Positions 9,813-18,208 of a stretch of DNA of 64,000 nt are shown one piece after another. Origin of the DNA: CAWEBF01 sp963807235 (GTDB lineage Bacteria > Acidobacteriota > Vicinamibacteria > Vicinamibacterales > UBA2999). Within the stretch, counting starts at the first letter, position 1, and the number at the start of each line of letters is the position of its first letter. The notes beneath the pieces were generated by a model. That model was not told where the DNA came from. It searched no databases and worked only from the letters and a program-made list of their open reading frames with translations. The DNA is taken from assembly GCA_963807235.1 (NCBI GenBank), contig CAWEBF010000008.1, positions 137,733-201,732 on the forward strand, given 5' to 3'. Made by a program: the position numbers and the translations under genes.

Positions 9813-10367
9813 CTAACGCTGGCCGGATGCAGGGGCCGGTCGCGAGCCGCTCGACACTTCCTGCTGCCCGGCCGCCAGTACGTGCGTCCTCGACTTGAAG
9901 CGCCAACCCTGGGGTGTGCGCACGTACTCATCCTGGTAGTAGCCCTGGGCCTCGACCTTGCCTGGGACGCCGTCCAGGCCGATGGCGATGAGATAGACCT
10001 TCCCGGTGGCTCCACCGGGTGATGGCTCGATCACGTGATTCGCCATCACGTGGACGATGCCCGCCCACGGCACGCCCTTGCAGTCAGGCATGCCTCCTCG
10101 CGCGGCTTCCGCCAGGCGCTCACGCCCGGCAAAGGTGTTCAGCACCTTGCCGCCTCTCGACGTGCGGAAGACTCCGTCCGGCGTGTACAGGTCGGCGTAG
10201 TCGTAGCCTTTGTTGGTGCACTCGTCGATCGCGTAGGCATACTTCGAGACCAGCTGCCCGATGGCGAGGTGGTCTTGCGGCGTCAGCGTCGTCTGTTGCT
10301 GCGCGCCGAAAAGGACCGTGGTCGCCATGAGGGTCCACGCGGCGGCCGTACCGATGCGTCGTCTCAT
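9813..10367 (-). CDS. Secreted SnoaL-like (NTF2-fold) protein
   Basis: A 184-residue protein with a signal peptide (MRRRIGTAAAWTLMATTVLFGA) and a SnoaL-like/NTF2 cone fold. The family pattern is DHLAIGQLVSKYAYAIDE, DLYTPDGVFRT, AGRERLAEAA, HVMANHVIEP and WRFKSRTHVLA. Members are small-molecule isomerases, hydrolases or dehydratases, or simply ligand binders; no substrate can be named. GGAGGAGC lies six to eight bases before the ATG. The gene lies between a minus-strand 'SGIW' protein and the MddA-like gene, all read in the same direction with short gaps. Confidence 0.8.
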   Translation of the reverse strand: MRRRIGTAAAWTLMATTVLFGAQQQTTLTPQDHLAIGQLVSKYAYAIDECTNKGYDYADLYTPDGVFRTSRGGKVLNTFAGRERLAEAARGGMPDCKGVPWAGIVHVMANHVIEPSPGGATGKVYLIAIGLDGVPGKVEAQGYYQDEYVRTPQGWRFKSRTHVLAAGQQEVSSGSRPAPASGQR

Positions 10368-10389
10368 CTGCTCCTCCGGAACGCTACTC

Positions 10390-11244
10390 CTACGGACGCG
10401 GCGGGCTCGGCGGCTCCACCGGCGGCGGCTCGATGCGGCGGTGCTCCATGGTCTTGTCGTGCGCGTCGCACGCCACTTCCATCAGCTCGGTGTCGGGCTG
10501 AAAGTCGAGCGGCGTCGTGATCGTCCAGGGTTTCAGGTACGCCTTCGGATCGTCGATGGTGACCGTCAGCTCCAGGCGGCCGAAATCCACGCGGCGGAAA
10601 CGCTCGATGACACGCAGCGCGTCGCTGTGCGGGCGTGCCTTCCGCGTGTCGAGCCAGCCCGCGTCGCGGAAGCCGGTGGTCTCGATCACGAAGGTGTCGC
10701 CATCCCACCGGCCCACCGAATACCCGAGCCAACTCGGCATCGTGGTCTCGGGCAGCGTGCGGCCGTCGGTGAACACCTGCCTGAACGTCAGGCTCGCCAG
10801 CGTCTCGTACAAGAGCGCTGTCATCTGCGGCGTCTGCACGATGCGAAATGGCCCGCCGGCAAAGTTGATACGCGGCGTGCCCGGCGGCATGCAGTAGCCA
10901 TAGGGGTCGTCCACGTGATCGCGCGACTCTCGCTGTTTCTGGATCGCCGCGGCCCACGGCGTGGGCTGCACGTCTTCGGGTTTCAGGCCACGCGCGAGAT
11001 CAAAGAACAGGCTCCCCGGCGCGAAGCAGGCGTCGCGGCCGTAGATGCCGCACGGCGCTGCCCATATGCCCGACAGGTCCGGCTTGCCCTCGGCCGTGCG
11101 CGGCGCCGGGGCGCGCAGGTCGGGCCGTCCGTCTGGAAGCTTCGGCATTCCTGGAGTCGGAACCTTCAGCCACTGTGCCCCGGCAGGCCGTGCCATCGGC
11201 AAGGTGCACAGGATGGCGACGAGGACGGTAGCCACCGGCTTCAT
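10390..11244 (-). CDS. Secreted protein of the acidobacterial 'PDLSGIW' family
   Basis: 284 residues with a signal peptide (MKPVATVLVAILCTLPMARPAGAQ) and the motif GKPDLSGIWAAPCG. Later blocks are CMPPGTPRINFAGGPF, MPSWLGYSVGRWDGDTFVIE, TTGFRDAGWLDTRKARPHSD and IDDPKAYLKPWT. The same block order is found in the proteins at 37351 (second half) and 39082, so these form one paralogue family. I know no assigned function. The conserved order (small-molecule-like barrel, GRWDGDTFVIET) suggests a beta-rich periplasmic fold. The start at 11244 gives a clean signal peptide; the frame is open further upstream but has no second good start. Confidence 0.75.
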   Translation of the reverse strand: MKPVATVLVAILCTLPMARPAGAQWLKVPTPGMPKLPDGRPDLRAPAPRTAEGKPDLSGIWAAPCGIYGRDACFAPGSLFFDLARGLKPEDVQPTPWAAAIQKQRESRDHVDDPYGYCMPPGTPRINFAGGPFRIVQTPQMTALLYETLASLTFRQVFTDGRTLPETTMPSWLGYSVGRWDGDTFVIETTGFRDAGWLDTRKARPHSDALRVIERFRRVDFGRLELTVTIDDPKAYLKPWTITTPLDFQPDTELMEVACDAHDKTMEHRRIEPPPVEPPSPPRP

Positions 11245-11259
11245 AGGCCGGGAGCATAA

Positions 11260-11332
11260 CAGCCAAGGGCTCTCTCGATATACCCGTTCGCCCTTGGCTG
11301 TATCCAGTGTCTTTTTGGCGCGCTTCGCGCGC
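11260..11332. repeat. Two-part hairpin repeat with CAGTGTCT core
   Basis: An inverted repeat with perfect 11-base arms (CAGCCAAGGGC, 11260-11270; GCCCTTGGCTG, 11290-11300) is followed by CAGTGTCTTTTTGG and the hairpin GCGCGC-TTC-GCGCGC (11318-11332). It lies between divergent genes. The design matches those at 1401-1472 and 38943-38993, and the CAGTGTCT core matches the copies at 4172 and 18117. Confidence 0.55.
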
Positions 11333-11410
11333 GGGGCTCGACGAGGCTTGACGGAGGCTTGACCGGGAGCCCGGATCGAATCGCTGTAGACTTCGCCAGG
11401 GAGCCAGGCT

Positions 11411-12290
11411 ATGCGGATTCTTTTCTTCGTCGCCGTGCTGCTGACCGCCCACACGGCGGCGGCGCAGATCGACATCTCCGGCATCTGGGTCAGCAGCCAG
11501 GAGAACTACCGTCCACGCGGCAACGCCGGCATCGGCGACTACACCGGCCTGCCGCTGAACGACGCCGGCCGCTTGCGCGCCGACACGTGGGATGCCTCCG
11601 TGCTCTCGCAGCGCGAGCGGCAGGCGCAGCCGCACCCGACGCAGTACCTACCAGTTCCGCTCCGCGGCGCGAATCGAGAAGGTGCTCGATCCCGTCACCA
11701 AGCAGGTCGTGGCCTACAACTTGTGCTGCGAGTTCGGCAACGCCGACCGCACCATCTGGCTGGACGGCCGGCCGCACCCGCCCGAGTACGCCGAACGGAC
11801 CTGGCAGGGGTTCTCCACGGGCGCCTGGGTGGGCAACACGTTGACGGTCACGACCACGCATCTGCGGACGGGATACCTCGAGCGCAACGGCGCGCCCTCC
11901 AGCCTCAAGGCCACCGTCATGGAACATTTCATCCGCCACGGCGATCAGTTGACGCTGGTGCAGTTCGTGACGGACCCCGCATACCTCGAGATGCCAATCA
12001 TCCGGACCATGGATTTCGTGCTGAACCCCGTGGTGACGCCCCGGCCGGCCGCAACGCGATTCGAGATCGTGGACGAGATTCCGGACCTGCAGAAAGGGTA
12101 CGTGGCCAGCTACGCGCTGGGAACCAGACACACCGACTGGCCGCGTTTCGTCGGCCTGCCCTGGGAAGCCTCGCGCGGCGGGAAGGACACGCTCTTCCCG
12201 GACTACCTGCCCACTCTGAGACAGATGGTGAAGGACTATCAGGCGGCGCAGGCTCGCCGGATCCCGTCTCGAACCGACGGCTCCCGCTGA
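11411..12290 (+). CDS. Secreted 'SGIW'-like protein, one frameshift
   Basis: About 292 residues. The signal peptide MRILFFVAVLLTAHTAAAQ is followed by IDISGIWVSSQENY. The frame shifts at about 11643, after which the protein continues as TYQFRSAARIEKVLDPVT, WQGFSTGAWVGNTLTVTTTH, LRTGYLERNGAP and FVTDPAYLEMP. The same order of blocks is found in the gene two places downstream at 13327 (TGVWVSVV, TNLRDGYLRKNGIP, VEDPAYLAQP), so the two are paralogues. Function is unknown. It opens a + strand operon: its TGA overlaps the ATG of the next gene. Confidence 0.7.
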
Positions 12291-13330
12291 TGCGTTCCCG
12301 ACGGTTCTTCGCGGCGGCCCTGCTGGCCGCGCTGGCGCTGACTGGTACCAGCGGTCAGGGACAGGCCCCGGAGATTCGCGTGCTGCCGGTGCAAGGCTTC
12401 GACAGCACGAAGGTCTACATGCTGGTCGGCGCCGGCGCCAACATCGTGGTGCAGATCGGCGACGAAGGCGTGGTGATGGTGGACACGGGCGTGGCCCAGG
12501 CCACCGACGCCGTGCTGCGCGCCATCAGGACGCTGACCGACAAGCCGATTCGCTACGTGATCAACACCCACCATCACGCCGATCACGTCGGGGGCAACGA
12601 GGCCATCGTCAAGGCGTCCGGCGGCCAGCGCACCGACGCGGGCGGCGGTGCCGGCGGTCAGCTGCAGCAGAACCAGAACGGCGTGATGGTGTTCGCTCAC
12701 CAGAACACCGTGGACGCGATGTTGTTTCCGCCGGCCGGACTCAAGCCGTATCCCGAGCCTGCGGTGGCCCGCTCCTCGTTCATCACCAGCGACAAGCAGC
12801 TCCACTTCAACGGCGAGGCGATCGAGCTGTGGTGGCATCCGAGCGCGCACACCAATGGCGACGTGATCGTCTACTTCCCGCGATCCGACGTGATCGTCGC
12901 GGGCGATCTGCTGCAGATGGGGACGTTTCCGCAGTTCGACGTCGAGGCTGGCGGACGGCTGCAGGGCATGTTGAACGGGCTGAACCAGATCATCGAGCTG
13001 GCCGTGCCCCGCTTCAACCAGATCGGCGGCACCCGCATCGTCCCCGGGCACGGGTGGCTGTGCACGGAGTCGGACGTCGTCGAGGTGCGCGACATGGCCA
13101 CGATCGTCCGCGACCGGGTGCAGCATCTGATTCAAAAGGGCACGACGCTGGCGCAGGTCAAGGCCGCCCGGCCGCTCGCCGATTACGATCCGGTCTATGG
13201 CGTGACGTCCGCGGGAACGTGGACGTCGGACCGCTTTCTCGAGGCCGTGTACGCCGACGTGAAGAAGCCCTGGGACGGCCCGGGTCCGGTGGCCAAATCG
13301 GGCCTCAACTTCATCGACGGCGGAAAATGA
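12290..13330 (+). CDS. Exported metallo-beta-lactamase-fold hydrolase
   Basis: 346 residues with a signal peptide (MRSRRFFAAALLAALALTG). The zinc-binding motif is complete: NTHHHADHVGG, then HQNT, a His in HPSAHTNGD, the bridging Asp in IVAGDLL, and a His in VPGHGW. This architecture is that of exported MBL enzymes of the quinoprotein-relay or class-B3-like kind. The substrate is unknown. It starts at the ATG that overlaps the stop of the previous gene (TGATG), and its own TGA overlaps the ATG of the next (ATGA), so translation is probably coupled. Its location between two 'SGIW'-like paralogues suggests they act on the same exported substrate. Confidence 0.85.
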   Translation: MRSRRFFAAALLAALALTGTSGQGQAPEIRVLPVQGFDSTKVYMLVGAGANIVVQIGDEGVVMVDTGVAQATDAVLRAIRTLTDKPIRYVINTHHHADHVGGNEAIVKASGGQRTDAGGGAGGQLQQNQNGVMVFAHQNTVDAMLFPPAGLKPYPEPAVARSSFITSDKQLHFNGEAIELWWHPSAHTNGDVIVYFPRSDVIVAGDLLQMGTFPQFDVEAGGRLQGMLNGLNQIIELAVPRFNQIGGTRIVPGHGWLCTESDVVEVRDMATIVRDRVQHLIQKGTTLAQVKAARPLADYDPVYGVTSAGTWTSDRFLEAVYADVKKPWDGPGPVAKSGLNFIDGGK

Positions 13331-14175
13331 TCCCCCTGGGCGCGCGTCGCACGTGCTGGACCGCCGCTGCCATCGCGCTGGCGATCGCCCTCGACGCCGG
13401 CGCCCAGCAGCCGACCGCGCCTGCAGAACAGGCGGCGCCCGCACCTGGCTCGGCGCGAGCCACGGCGCCGTTCGATGTCACCGGCGTGTGGGTGTCGGTG
13501 GTCACCGAAGACTGGCGCTGGCGGATGACCACGCCCGCGCGCGGCGATGTGCTCGGCATCCCGGTGAACCCGCAAGGCCAGAAGGCCGCCGAGGCGTGGG
13601 ACTACGCGCGCGACATGGCGGCCGGCAACCAGTGCAAGGCCTATGGCGCGGGCGGCATCATGCGGATGCCCACCCGCCTGCGCATCGGCTGGCAGGACGA
13701 CAACACGCTGAAGATCGAAGCGGACGCCGGCCAGCAGACGAAGCTGCTGCACTTCGATCGCGCCGTGGCCGCGGGCCCGCGGACGCTGCAGGGCCACTCG
13801 ACGGCCGAGTGGGCGGACGTCTTCGGGGCAGGCCGGGCGGGTGGCCGGGGCGGGGGAGGCGGCCGCGGAGCCGCGCCGGCGTATGGCACGGGCGCCATGC
13901 GGGTCGTGACCACCAACCTTCGCGACGGGTACCTGCGCAAGAACGGCATCCCCTATAGCCAGAACGCCGTGGTCACGGAGTACTTCGACCGCGTGCCCGG
14001 GCCCGACGCCGCGGAGTGGCTGGTCGTCAAGACCACGGTTGAGGACCCGGCGTACCTCGCGCAGCCTTACCTTTCGAGCGCGCACTTCATGCGCGAGCCG
14101 GACGCGTCGAAGTGGCGTCCGTCACCTTGCGAGGTCGAGCCGCCGCTCGTCCCCACGAAGTCCGATGTGAGGTAG
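13327..14175 (+). CDS. Secreted 'TGVW' protein, paralogue of the operon's first gene
   Basis: 282 residues with a signal peptide (start MIPLGARRTCWTAAAIALAI, cleavage near AGAQQ). The mature part begins FDVTGVWVSVVTEDWRWRM and continues with MRMPTRLRIGWQDDNTLKIE, a Gly-rich insert (GRGGGGGRG), MRVVTTNLRDGYLRKNG and VVKTTVEDPAYLAQPY. No catalytic motif is recognised. It overlaps the upstream stop by four bases and ends three bases before the downstream hydrolase start, so it is the third gene of one operon. Confidence 0.75.
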   Translation: MIPLGARRTCWTAAAIALAIALDAGAQQPTAPAEQAAPAPGSARATAPFDVTGVWVSVVTEDWRWRMTTPARGDVLGIPVNPQGQKAAEAWDYARDMAAGNQCKAYGAGGIMRMPTRLRIGWQDDNTLKIEADAGQQTKLLHFDRAVAAGPRTLQGHSTAEWADVFGAGRAGGRGGGGGRGAAPAYGTGAMRVVTTNLRDGYLRKNGIPYSQNAVVTEYFDRVPGPDAAEWLVVKTTVEDPAYLAQPYLSSAHFMREPDASKWRPSPCEVEPPLVPTKSDVR

Positions 14176-14177
14176 CC

Positions 14178-15476
14178 ATGCGCACGCAGTGCCTGGCGGT
14201 CGTTCTCCTGCTCGCAGTCGCGCACGTCGCGGCGGCCGCCGTGCCTCCAGTGCCGGCCGTGTCCGCGGTGGTCGGAGGGCCAGGGGCGATGTACCCCAAC
14301 CCGCCGATCAACGTCGTATCGGGCGCCACCAGGGTCGAAGACTTCCCCTATGTGACGGAGGAATTCTTCGTGTCCGGCACCGCCCAGGGCGCGCCCTACA
14401 CCACGCGCCTCATCGTCCGGCGTCCCAGTGATCCGGCGACGTTCAGCGGTGTCGTGGTGGCCGAAGCCCTGCACGCGGGTGGACGCTCCCTCGTCTTCGA
14501 GTGGTCGCGCGTGTCCATCCTGGCGCGGCGGCACATGTTCGTCGAAATCGTCCACAGCCCGGCGAACATCGGCCTGTTGAAGACGTTCAACGCGGACCGC
14601 TACGCCGCGCTCGGCATCACGATGGGGCAGACCAACGAGATCATCGCCCAGGCCGGCATGCTGATGAAGAGCGGCACCGGCCCGTTTGCGGCGTATCGCG
14701 TCCAGCGAATCACGTTGATGGGTACGTCGGCGTCGAGCGGCACCGTGCGCAACTACCTGGCCGATCATGCCGCCTTGCGGATGGCAAGCGGCGGTCCGAT
14801 CTACGACGGGTTCCTGCTGACGAGCACCAACGGCAACATACCGCTGCCCATCGTGGACGTGCCGATGATCCAGATGCCCACGCAGACCGAGGTGGTGACG
14901 TGGGCGGAGATGGGCATCGCCTACCGCCGGCCCGACAGCGACGAGCCCGGCAACCGCTTCAGGCTTTACGAAGTCGCGGGGATGCCCCACAACAACTCGC
15001 GCGACAGCCCGGCGTTTGCCAACGATCCGTGCACGCTGCCCGTGACCGACTTCCCGGCGGGCGCGTTCACCGCGCTCGCGCTGAACCACCTGGTCGAGTG
15101 GATCACGAGGGGCAAGGTGCCGCCGCGCGCGCCGCCGATAGCCGTGGACCAGAACACGGCGGGCGACGGATCGCACCTGGCACTCGACGAGCACGGCAAC
15201 GCCACCGGCGGCATCCGCAACGTGTGGGTGGACGTGCCGATTGCCGCGTACGGTGTATTCGGCAAGGGCAAGACGACGGCTACCGATCGACTGTGCCTGT
15301 TGGCCGGCACGGAAGTGCCGTTTTCGGACGCCACGCTTCGCAAGCTGTATCCGACCAAGGCTGGATACGCCGAGGCCGTGAATCGGCGCCTCCAGGAGCT
15401 GGTCGCGCAAGGCTGGTTCCTGCCGGAGTACGTGGAGATGGTCCGCACGGATGCGGCGGCGGTCTCGGTGCCGTAG
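14178..15476 (+). CDS. Secreted alpha/beta-hydrolase-domain protein
   Basis: 432 residues with a signal peptide (MRTQCLAVVLLLAVAHVAAA). The order of blocks, YTTRLIVRRPSDPATFSG, VVVAEALH, LMGTSASSGTVRNYL (nucleophile elbow) and YEVAGMPHNN (a His that may complete the triad), fits the 'alpha/beta hydrolase domain' family that is common in actinobacteria and acidobacteria. It probably hydrolyses esters outside the cytoplasm; the substrate is unknown. The start codon lies two bases after the previous stop with GAGGTAG as ribosome site, making it the last gene of the four-gene operon. It is convergent with the DUF3667 gene. Confidence 0.8.
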   Translation: MRTQCLAVVLLLAVAHVAAAAVPPVPAVSAVVGGPGAMYPNPPINVVSGATRVEDFPYVTEEFFVSGTAQGAPYTTRLIVRRPSDPATFSGVVVAEALHAGGRSLVFEWSRVSILARRHMFVEIVHSPANIGLLKTFNADRYAALGITMGQTNEIIAQAGMLMKSGTGPFAAYRVQRITLMGTSASSGTVRNYLADHAALRMASGGPIYDGFLLTSTNGNIPLPIVDVPMIQMPTQTEVVTWAEMGIAYRRPDSDEPGNRFRLYEVAGMPHNNSRDSPAFANDPCTLPVTDFPAGAFTALALNHLVEWITRGKVPPRAPPIAVDQNTAGDGSHLALDEHGNATGGIRNVWVDVPIAAYGVFGKGKTTATDRLCLLAGTEVPFSDATLRKLYPTKAGYAEAVNRRLQELVAQGWFLPEYVEMVRTDAAAVSVP

Positions 15477-15490
15477 ACCGTCGCCAGCGG

Positions 15491-16300
15491 CTAGTCCAGG
15501 ATGCCCAACTCCAACGCGGAGTACCACACCGCCAGCAACACCGCCGACACCGCGGTCAGGTAGACGACGGACACCGCCAGCGCGCGCAACGTGGACGCGA
15601 GCCAGCCGCCGCCATAGACGGTACGAAAGGCGGCCGGCACGTACCAGACGATGAACGCCAGTTGCCCGACCATGGCGGCCAGGCTCAGCAGCCCGATGCC
15701 AGTCGAGTAGATCAGCGACGCCATCGCGTCTGCGGCGAAGTAGGCGGCATGGAGGTGCAGCGCGAAATAGAAGTGCTGGGGGTAGTGCAGACCGGCCCGC
15801 GGCACCACCATCCACACCACGAGCGCGGCGATCGGAAGGAGGAAGAACATCACGCGCGGCACCCACTCGCGCTGTGCCGTCTCCAACCGCACGCGGATCT
15901 GGTCGGGCGTCAACTCGCTGGCCGATGCCGGCAACGACGCCCGCGATTCCACTATGTCTTGATCCGAGGCTAATCCACCTTCCTTGGTGCTGTTGTAGAA
16001 CGCCCCCGCGGCGAAAAACGCGACACTGAACACCAGGTAGAGGCGAATCGGCACGACGTACCGAGCCCGTCGGCCGGCCAGGTGCTCCCGGGTCAGGAAG
16101 CCGGGCCGTGTCAGCAGCAGCCGCACGGTCCGGAAGATTCGTCCGTCGACGTCCAGCAGCTCGAGCGCGGCCTCGCGGGCCAGGCCTCGTAGCGTTGGAT
16201 TGAGCGGCGCGGCCTTTTGGCCGCACCGCGCACAGAACGGGCCGTCCAGAGGGGCGCTGCAGTTGCGGCAGATCGCCGGACCAGGTGGCACGTCGCTCAC
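15491..16300 (-). CDS. DUF3667-type membrane protein with N-terminal zinc ribbon
   Basis: 269 residues. The N-terminal zinc ribbon is CRNCSAPLDGPFCARCGQ. It is followed by an amphipathic region and four to five membrane helices (YVVPIRLYLVFSVAFFAAGA, VMFFLLPIAALVVWMVV, LLSLAAMVGQLAFIVWYV, VYLTAVSAVLLAVWYSAL). This arrangement defines the DUF3667 family, whose function is unknown. The start is placed at GTG 16300 (MSDVPPGPAIC), 16 bases after the upstream stop; longer starts would run into the upstream gene. It is probably cotranscribed with that gene. Confidence 0.8.
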   Translation of the reverse strand: MSDVPPGPAICRNCSAPLDGPFCARCGQKAAPLNPTLRGLAREAALELLDVDGRIFRTVRLLLTRPGFLTREHLAGRRARYVVPIRLYLVFSVAFFAAGAFYNSTKEGGLASDQDIVESRASLPASASELTPDQIRVRLETAQREWVPRVMFFLLPIAALVVWMVVPRAGLHYPQHFYFALHLHAAYFAADAMASLIYSTGIGLLSLAAMVGQLAFIVWYVPAAFRTVYGGGWLASTLRALAVSVVYLTAVSAVLLAVWYSALELGILD

Positions 16301-16316
16301 GGGGCCACAGCCTACT

Positions 16317-16871
16317 TCAGCCGCCGATCCGGTCGAACACGATCGCACTGTCGGGCGTGGAGAGCGTCATCGTCCGGCCGTCCGAGTCCACTTGGTAGTC
16401 CACGTGGCCCCTGCCCTCGCCGTCCTTCGTCAGCGCGGCCTGCAGATGGCGAGGCGTGATCCACCGGGCCGTGACAGCGTACCCGTACTGCTGCTCGTGG
16501 GCCCGCCCGTCCACGACCAGCGTGTTCGAGTTGCTGTCTGTCCGGCCGGATTCGTCTACGACAGCGTCCGCGATGGTCACGGCGTTGCCCTGCACGCTGA
16601 ACCGCAGCGTGGCGTCACGGAACAGATTCGCCGCCGACTGCTTGGACCTTGACAGGTTCACCTGCCAGGTGCCGGCCAACGCGCGTCCTGGCGCTTCGGT
16701 GACATGTGCCTTCAGAGCGGCCCAGGTCGTGAATCCGTACTCACGTGCCAGCAGACGCTGAGCGTCCGCCAGCTGGACGTCGGGCTGTTCGCGCGACAGC
16801 TCCGCCCGCAGTTCCTTCGCCTGCTTCTTGAGATAGTCGAAATTGGCCTTGGGTGGCAATTGACGAGACAT
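16317..16871 (-). CDS. Protein with ankyrin-protein-type N-terminal module and beta-rich C-terminus
   Basis: 184 residues, no signal peptide. The first 57 residues (LPPKANFDYLKKQAKELRAE and AQRLLAREYGFTTWAALKAHV) match a short helical module that often heads ankyrin-repeat proteins, but no ankyrin repeats follow. The remainder (LAGTWQVNLSRSKQSAANLF to TMTLSTPDSAIVFDRIGG) looks like a lipocalin-type barrel. I recognise no function. The start at 16871 is supported by AGGAGG seven bases upstream. It lies in tandem with the DUF3667 gene. Confidence 0.7.
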   Translation of the reverse strand: MSRQLPPKANFDYLKKQAKELRAELSREQPDVQLADAQRLLAREYGFTTWAALKAHVTEAPGRALAGTWQVNLSRSKQSAANLFRDATLRFSVQGNAVTIADAVVDESGRTDSNSNTLVVDGRAHEQQYGYAVTARWITPRHLQAALTKDGEGRGHVDYQVDSDGRTMTLSTPDSAIVFDRIGG

Positions 16872-17017
16872 CACTCCTCCTGCATGCCCGTTGTCCGCGC
16901 GCGGGCGCAAGAAGACCGATGCTCGATCTTCGATTCATACACAGGTGGGATCGTCCCTTTCCGCGGACGGGCTGCAGCCTGCACTGCCACCCCGATATTA
17001 GCACGCGCTCCGCGCCG

Positions 17018-17503
17018 TCAGTAGCCGGCCTTGGGTTCCCACAGCTCGATCCGGTTGCCCTCGGGATCGGTGGCCCACGCGAAGCGGCCGTTGAACTCGG
17101 AGACGATTTCGGGCTCCACCCGAACACCGCCGGCCTTGAGCTGCGCCAGCATTCGATCCAGGTTGCGGACTCGATAGTTCAGCATGAAAGTCGATCCGCC
17201 CGGCCCGAAGTACTTCGTGTCGCGCGGGAAGAGCGACCAGACGGTGTTGCCCACCTGCGCCGGATCGTCGCGGTTGCGCCACTGGAAGATCGGGTTGTTT
17301 CCCGCGGCAGGTTCGGGCACGAGTCCCAGGTGATCGCGGTACCAGACGCCAAGGGTCCGGGGATCCTTGGCCTTGAAGAACACGCCGCCGATGCCGGTGA
17401 CGCGCTCGGCCGGTTGTTCCAATCGCGCCGGCGCCTGCGAGGCCGCCGCATAGCCGATCGCGATGCCGAACGCCACCAGGGTCAGACCGCCAGCGATACG
17501 CAT
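17018..17503 (-). CDS. VOC-family (glyoxalase-like) protein with signal or anchor segment
   Basis: 161 residues. A hydrophobic N-terminus (MRIAGGLTLVAFGIAIGYAA) exports or anchors a single VOC domain: TGIGGVFFKAKDPRTLGVWY, HLGLVPE, STFMLNYRVRNLDRMLAQL and FAWATDPEGNRIELWEP. VOC proteins bind a metal and catalyse isomerisations, ring cleavage or conjugation, or bind antibiotics. The conserved DPEGNRIELWEP carries the usual metal-ligand Glu. The exported location is unusual for this family. It is divergent from the DinB gene, with 51 bases between them. Confidence 0.8.
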   Translation of the reverse strand: MRIAGGLTLVAFGIAIGYAAASQAPARLEQPAERVTGIGGVFFKAKDPRTLGVWYRDHLGLVPEPAAGNNPIFQWRNRDDPAQVGNTVWSLFPRDTKYFGPGGSTFMLNYRVRNLDRMLAQLKAGGVRVEPEIVSEFNGRFAWATDPEGNRIELWEPKAGY

Positions 17504-17554
17504 TCCAGCCCCCTTGTGATCGAGCGTCAGAGTAGCATTCCGGGTGGAGGTGCC

Positions 17555-18115
17555 ATGAGCCGTCTCGCCGCGATGCTGCTGATCTTGTTGTTTCTGCCGT
17601 CTCTCACCGACGCCCAGACCTCCGACGGTTTCTTCGGCGAACAGCTGTCGCCGTCGATGGCGGCCACGGCCAAGGCGCTGCACGCGACAATTCGCCGCAA
17701 TCTTGCCGAAGCGGCCGCCGCTATGACCGCCGAAGACTATACGTTTCAGCCGACGCCCCAGGTGCGCACCTTCGCGCGGCTCGTCGGGCACGTGGTGAGC
17801 GCGAACTTTCTCTTCTGCTCGATAGCCAAGGGCGAACCGCCGCCGAACACGACGAACTACGAGCAGGTGACCGACCGCGCCGCACTTCTCAAAGCGCTCA
17901 CCGAGGCGTTGGCCTACTGCGACGACGTCTACACGTCCACGACCGACGCAAACTACAACACTCTGGTCTCCGTGCCGAAAGGGACACAGACGGCCCGCGG
18001 GTCGGTGCTGGTGTTCAACACCACGCACAACAACGAGCACTACGGCAACGTGGTGCTGTACATGCGGCTGAAGGGGCGCACGCCTCCGTCCACGGCACGC
18101 GTCGGGCGCCCGTAA
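17555..18115 (+). CDS. Exported DinB-superfamily protein
   Basis: 186 residues with a signal peptide (MSRLAAMLLILLFLPSLTDA). The mature part is a four-helix DinB/YfiT bundle: AATAKALHATIRRNLAEAA, RTFARLVGHVVSANFLF (first metal His) and NTTHNNEHYGNVVLYMRL (last His). These proteins are metal-binding and often act as thiol-dependent transferases; exported members are typical of acidobacteria. GGAGG precedes the ATG by four bases. A dispersed repeat begins two bases after the stop. Confidence 0.8.
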   Translation: MSRLAAMLLILLFLPSLTDAQTSDGFFGEQLSPSMAATAKALHATIRRNLAEAAAAMTAEDYTFQPTPQVRTFARLVGHVVSANFLFCSIAKGEPPPNTTNYEQVTDRAALLKALTEALAYCDDVYTSTTDANYNTLVSVPKGTQTARGSVLVFNTTHNNEHYGNVVLYMRLKGRTPPSTARVGRP

Positions 18116-18116
18116 G

Positions 18117-18208
18117 ACTAGCGAGGCTCCGCCTGGGACCGACGAATATGTGGCTCCGCCTCGCTAGTGCAGTGTCTAATTGCCCGCCTTCGGCGGGCTA
18201 GTGTGGCG
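18117..18208. repeat. Dispersed hairpin repeat, copy 2
   Basis: CTAGCGAGGCTCCGCC starts two to four bases after the stop of the DinB gene. A second half, GGCTCCGCCTCGCTAG, follows, then CAGTGTCTAATT and the hairpin GCCCGCC-TTC-GGCGGGC. It matches the copy at 4172-4246 part for part in the same orientation relative to the upstream gene. It also forms the leader of the APH-like gene. Confidence 0.65.
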
